Shown here in pieces: positions 59,442 to 64,000 of a DNA stretch of 64,000 nt. The notes beneath the pieces are model-generated. The model saw only the letters and a list, made by a program, of their open reading frames with translations. It did not search any database and was not told the DNA's origin. Origin of the DNA: Enoplolaimus lenunculus (lineage: Eukaryota; Nematoda; Enoplea; Enoplida; Thoracostomopsidae); the NCBI GenBank assembly GCA_030248215.1, contig JASANG010004096.1, positions 1 to 64,000 of the forward strand. The letters are read 5' to 3'. A program made the position numbers and the translations under genes. Each line of letters begins with the position of its first letter. The stretch's first letter is position 1.

Positions 59442-60360
59442 TTACATGATTTGCAATGTTAGCTTTGTATCTTATGATTAGCGATTGCTTAATGTTTATT
59501 TCACGCATGTTAAGTATCAGAGCCAGAAGTAAGATGACGACCAATTGGAAAATGTTAGCCAAAGTCAAACAGCATTTTTTGGATTGCATTAAAATATTTC
59601 GAAACTTGTTAATATTAATTTTTGTTCAGGTAACGCCAGTGACAAACACAATTTTAAAATAACAGTTGATTTTTCCACTATATTTAAAGATAAATCTCTA
59701 CTAAATTAATGGCTTATATTTTCATTTGCCTTCTAACAAGTGACATTTTATGGTTTTCCATTAATTCCGCATTTGAATTTCTAACATTAAACGATTACTT
59801 CTATCGAATTTGAAAAAAATTGATGCCTTAAGCTTTACGGTTAAAGCGAAAGACCATTTATGGGGTAACTGATTCGTATGATAACGACCCACAGACAGAC
59901 GTCGAACCAGGAAATCTGTTATCGCAAACAAAAAAACTTGCTTAGTATGCATTGCTCACATGAAGCACGACTATAAGACCTTATGCTCGTTTGCAAGATA
60001 CTTACTGAGTGTAACAATTTTGTTCGGTAAATGTTCAACATAAACCATTCGGCGAATCGAAGGACCTTTTCCATTCAACGGAACCGCAGTGACGTAAAGC
60101 AGCGGTAATTGAAAAGGATCAAGATACGATTGAAACAACGGCTTTGGAACGACAATATTGAAGCCATGCCGCAATGGGTCAACCAATTCAATACAGTCAA
60201 CGTCGACGTATACTTTCGGATTATGATTGAATGCGTTGGTTATAGGTGACATTAAAATCAGAGCTAATAATGATATAGCTACCGTGATTAGGAATTGGTC
60301 TTTGAAATTTCGAGCGCCAAATTTGCTGCAATTACAAGGTTGTTGAATATTGATGTGCAT
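58752..60360 (-). CDS. Secreted or surface-anchored FN3-like protein, paralog B, 2 exons, 328 aa
   Basis: On the minus strand, exon 1 is 60360-60006 and exon 2 is 59383-58752, joined in phase 1 (donor GTAAGT, acceptor ATTTTTAG). The first exon has a hydrophobic segment at about residues 24-44 (signal peptide or anchor), then NPKVYVDVDCIELVDP. Exon 2 opens with GLNEKSWYYVCLEFENMH and includes RQGNTSTTC, RTLDEFG and FNYGRLCTVERPL, each matching paralog A at the same place. The intron falls at the same position and phase as in paralog A, so the copies descend from one gene that already had it. The C-terminus is a short hydrophobic stretch (LGVVLATIIFCLL) followed by KRHT, which fits a membrane anchor slightly better than a GPI signal. 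Orientation is opposite to paralog A and to ALIX. Function unknown. Confidence 0.84.
59398..59440. repeat. (TA)n microsatellite in the intron of FN3-like paralog B
   Basis: Alternating TA for about 40 bp just upstream (in transcript terms) of the exon 2 acceptor at 59384. Confidence 0.9.
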
Positions 60361-60875
60361 GTCGCGTTTTGCTGTGAAGGATGAATATATTCAATAATTT
60401 CAAAGGGCTAAGAAACTTATTATCATGTCTCTATATATTACGATAGGTATGTAATATCTTCTGAAAAAAGCGGGTTACAAAGTTGTTGCAGTCTTTAGTT
60501 GAGCCCATTTTGTGGACACTTCAAGACGAGTATGACATTTGAAGCCAAACGCACACACACGCTTTAACGCAAATTTTTGCGTTTATTTCTTATAGATCAA
60601 TTGAAATTCTGCTCGCAAACGTTGTAAAATTAGGATGACCTGTGTTCTTATTTTTGCATTTTCTGAAAATAACGGAAAGATTATCATTCGAAAAAGAAAC
60701 CTTATAATTAAAGAGAAAAAGAATCTTTGTACTCAGTGATAGGGGTAATTGTGTAGGCTTCTTGTGTAAACATATTGCGGTCAGTAAATGCTTGTCGAGA
60801 TTATAGTCGATTTTAAAAACAAAACTGTATCGATAAGCAGTACGCAATAGCAAGAGTGGATGATACATACTTCAA

Positions 60876-61034
60876 TAAAAGTATGCAGCTGGGTACATTC
60901 TGTGTAGAAAACAATATATTTAGGGTTATTACATGTGACAACGACTCCCCTATAAACAAGAGGAGTCGGCCAAAAACGCAACGACCGGTGGTACATTTTG
61001 TTCCATGCGGAACCCTAGGAGTTGCACACTCTTA
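60876..61034. mobile_element. Family D MITE, decayed copy
   Basis: About 160 bp with AAAGTATGCAGCTGGGTACA on the left and GAGTTGCACACTCTTATATG on the right, matching both ends of the element at 27680-27983. The central part is shorter and the G/C runs are missing. Confidence 0.65.
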
Positions 61035-61837
61035 TATGCACTCTTGGTCGTAGTGATTGCAGGTAGAGTTTTTGAGCACCAAGACGATCAGGTCCGGATG
61101 TAGACTCAACTGGTCCTATTTTGACTGACAGTACAAACAAGGCCAAAAAGCTGGCTTTTTCCATTGGAATTGAACGCTAAATTTTTGAAAATCTATAATA
61201 CCGAAAACAGGTTAATAGTCGAAAATTAATGTCCTATATTCACGGTTTATTTAAAATAGAAACAGCGACAGGTTGTGCTTTAATATTGAAGCTTCATTGC
61301 GTTATATTACCACAACGTATGGCGTTATTCTACAATACTTAATTCATATAAATTCCATGTTCAGAGTGCAAAATAATATTTCAACCAAATCGTTTCTGTT
61401 TTGTTTCAAAATACACTACAAATTACTGAACGGAGCCATGAATGCGACTATTAATGATTATATGACCAGAACAAGCCAAATTGAAAGTCACATCATAATG
61501 TACAGACAGAAAAATTAATGTTCAGGACACAATTTTTTTTCTCATCACATCGGCAACCCCTGCTGGTATTTTTGACAGTTTGTTTCGTACAGCCAAAATA
61601 AATTCAGCACTAAAGAGAGCTGGTATTAAAGTTGCATATTTCTACCCAACCATTAAAAACAAACAAATCGCTTCAAGTTAAATTGGTCAACACTTTTTTA
61701 ACTTTAAACTGGTTCAGTTTTTAAAAAACGAAGAAAAATTTCACTGTAGCGTTTTACCAACGTTTATTGCAAACGACCAAATGTATTTTAATTTCTAACT
61801 CGTAACTCAAACGAAACACTGAATTCACTCTGTGGCA

Positions 61838-61869
61838 AGTGAGTAAGTTAGTAAGTTAGTAAGTTAGTT

Positions 61870-61902
<33 letters not shown>

Positions 61903-61935
61903 TTAAGTAAGTAAGTAAGTAAGTAATTAAGTAAT

Positions 61936-61968
<33 letters not shown>

Positions 61969-61990
61969 TAGTAAGTAAGTAAGTAAGTAT
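61838..61990. repeat. (TAAG)n microsatellite
   Basis: About 150 bp of GTAA/GTTA tetranucleotides, mostly TAAG with periodic TTAG and TAAT variants. Confidence 0.95.
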
Positions 61991-62569
61991 TTATTACTGG
62001 TATCATCAGACAGCTCAACAGGTCGGATCAGGCTTGGTCTTAGGTAACGCTATCATCTGGCTTTCAAAGTTAACTGTTGCAGTACGCAAGCTTTGAATTG
62101 GCAAGCGAATTTAATCGTATTCTCGAATGGTTTGCAAATTATTATAAGTGATTTATGTGGATTTAGCAACGGCGATGGACTAAAACAATTCCTAACCTTG
62201 GTACCATCTCTAATTAGGTTGTTTAAACTCAAACAGACAGATTTTATGGTTTAAATACAAAAACAAATTGGATCTTATGAAGATTAAAAAATTAGCAACT
62301 GCGAGTGGCTTAATAGTCAAGCTATATATTGCAAAGCACTAAACATGCAGTTTAAAAAGTGGACATTGTAAAACAAAAACGACGTATTCATATATTTGTT
62401 GCAGTTGCTAAATCCATATCGCCATGCTTAAACGGTAGGTATTTCTATTTCTTACACTAAATTTAAAAAACCAATCGGCATAAAAGCACAACATAAGCAA
62501 ACCGCAGTATATATGCTAAAGACTGTTTCAATCTGGATTTAAAGCAATCCATTTGATGTTTCAGTCGTA

Positions 62570-62692
62570 TTCCAAGTTACGCAGCGTCACATAAAGCCGT
62601 TCACGAAAATTTTGCTGCGGATGCGGTGGGGCTCGAGTCCACGACGTACGGATTACACTGGCCCGCAGCTCTAACCACTGCACTACGCAGCC
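62570..62692 (-). mobile_element. tRNA-derived SINE-like element
   Basis: On the minus strand the first 74 bases (62692-62619) resemble a tRNA: acceptor half GGCTGCG against CGCATCC with one mismatch, an A-box-like TAGTGCAGTGG, and a B-box-like GGACTCGAGCC within a T-arm-like GTGG...CCAC. The anticodon arm pairs poorly, so a working tRNA is unlikely. A further 50 or so bases follow as a possible SINE body. It could also be a decayed tRNA gene. Confidence 0.5.
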
Positions 62693-63722
62693 ATGCAAAT
62701 TTTTCGCTACAATGGCTCTATATACCGTGAGTTTGGTACTACGAGATACCTGGAGAGTGTCTTTCACATTTCCCAATCGATACCGTTATGTAATTCTAAG
62801 TGAAGCAGTACCGTATAGAGCCTCAACAATTTTTAGTAAAATTTTTCATTCAAAAACGACTAGTTAGAATTTCCTAGCCTTTCGTGCTGGTTACGCAATC
62901 CAATATTTTAGGTTTTGACTAAATGCTGAAACAGCCAATCACCACATAAAGTACAACATACACAAAGTACTTATACTTTTTTGTAAAAAGAGCATAAAAG
63001 CTAAACTTAAAGCTGTTTACTAAAATCTCCGCTCAGTTGCTAAACATTATCCACGTTCCGCAGCATAAAATAGTCAAGTCGAGGAATTCAACAACAATTT
63101 ATAGTTCTACTCTAGATCAACTCTATCTAAATAACACGTTTGACAAGCGTTGACCCAGAACGAAAACGGACATCCTCAATTTAAGTATGTAACATTTTGT
63201 AATGAGAGAATTACAATTCCGTGGGAATACGGTCAAATATGAACGCGACTGTTTACGAAGCACAAAGTATTTGAACTCTACGAATATATATTTTAAGCTC
63301 AAAACGTTTCAATTTAACAATTTTTATGGGCAAATTTCAACGCGTTTTGAAACAAAATAGCAGTTAATTATTATAATTTAATGGTCAAATTTTGACAAAT
63401 TGCCGCTACTCATGAGAAATTGGAACAGTCTGACTTCCTGTTGACTACAAGCCTGAACGTTTACACTATACGGTGTGAATATTTTTGATTGAATTTTTGA
63501 AACACAACTGAAAATTGTAGTATAACTCAAAATCTCAGCTACAATGCTTAATGACACAATTCGAAATTTAAAAAGAAGGAAGTAAACATTCAAGTGACCG
63601 TGTGAAATCCACACTGCCCACAATAAAAAGTTAAATGGAAATATGAGTTGGAGCGGATGTTGCCTAAAGCGGAAGTTTCTCTCAATTAAAAGAACATTAA
63701 CAATCATGAACATTCAGCAATA
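62693..63722. other. Gene-free sequence near the right edge
   Basis: Short frames only (longest 111 codons on the minus strand at 63713-63378, no motif). Nothing assignable. Confidence 0.5.
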
Positions 63723-63850
63723 ATCTATATATTAAAGCTGGAACGCCCCGCATCAACATCCAGGTTAAAGAGTTAATCTGGCAGCCGTCCGTCCAGTTCG
63801 AGAGTTGCACATTTGTGCAATTGTGTTGACTAGTAGTATATAATTAAATT
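63723..63850 (+). mobile_element. Possible Helitron-like 5' end, copy 2
   Basis: Begins TCTATATATTAAAGCTGGAA and carries GTGTTGACTAGTAGTATAT downstream, matching the copy at 11694. The 3' part may extend beyond the window. Confidence 0.3.
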
Positions 63851-64000
63851 TCAATTCATGTACGAACACTTCCTCTAACTGTTTTCAAATTTTCAGATTT
63901 TGGCATAACGTAGGTTTAAGCTTAATTTCATAATTACACTTGGGCTTGGTCCCGGCTCGGGCTTAAACCCATGGTGGGAGTGTACAAAAGCCCCACCTTC

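Overview
This is a gene-poor, AT-rich piece of an animal nuclear genome, most likely a nematode or a close ecdysozoan relative. Three observations support this. The one gene I can name with certainty, ALIX/PDCD6IP, is split by 13 spliceosomal introns. Many interspersed repeats carry runs of TTAGGC, the telomeric hexamer known from nematodes. The other two genes look like a nematode-type secreted protein with fibronectin-III-like folds, although that family call is from memory and not searched. The species cannot be fixed from the sequence.

Layout. Positions 1-37,600 contain no gene I can support. This stretch holds short non-autonomous DNA transposons (MITEs), tandem repeats and AT-rich unique DNA. 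A two-exon gene for a secreted or surface-anchored protein (FN3-like paralog A) lies at 37,612-39,167 on the plus strand. The ALIX gene runs from 43,170 to 53,259 on the plus strand in 14 exons and encodes 883 residues. Its introns have collected a 5'-truncated LINE and several hAT-type MITEs, one of them nested inside the LINE. Paralog B of the secreted protein lies on the minus strand at 60,360-58,752, with its intron at the same place and phase as in paralog A. The two paralogs therefore flank ALIX in opposite orientations. The last 3.6 kb holds a (TAAG)n microsatellite and a tRNA-derived SINE-like element.

Repeats. At least eight families of small terminal-inverted-repeat elements recur. 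(A/B) GGCC-ended elements with internal TTAGGC arrays and 8-bp target duplications. (C) CTGTAGTGACCCGAATAA-ended elements with TA duplications. (D) A family nested in C, also flanked by TA. (E) CAGGGTGCAACCGG-ended elements made of CCGGAACCGG words, with 8-bp duplications. (F) CACTGCAAAAAATG-ended elements built of GAGTCAAATT/GACTC palindromes. (G) CACTGTAAATTCC-ended elements built of GAGTTGA/TCAACTC words. (H) GGGCCCGTAGCCA-ended elements. A single larger hAT-like relic is at 2,888-3,748. No complete transposase was found, so all appear to depend on enzymes encoded elsewhere.

How the genes relate. ALIX is an ESCRT-associated adaptor of the cytosol and endosome. The two FN3-like proteins are predicted to be extracellular. 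Nothing in the sequence ties them functionally; their proximity is best read as local duplication with inversion around ALIX. Exon boundaries were inferred by reading frame, splice consensus and remembered family sequence, without transcript data.
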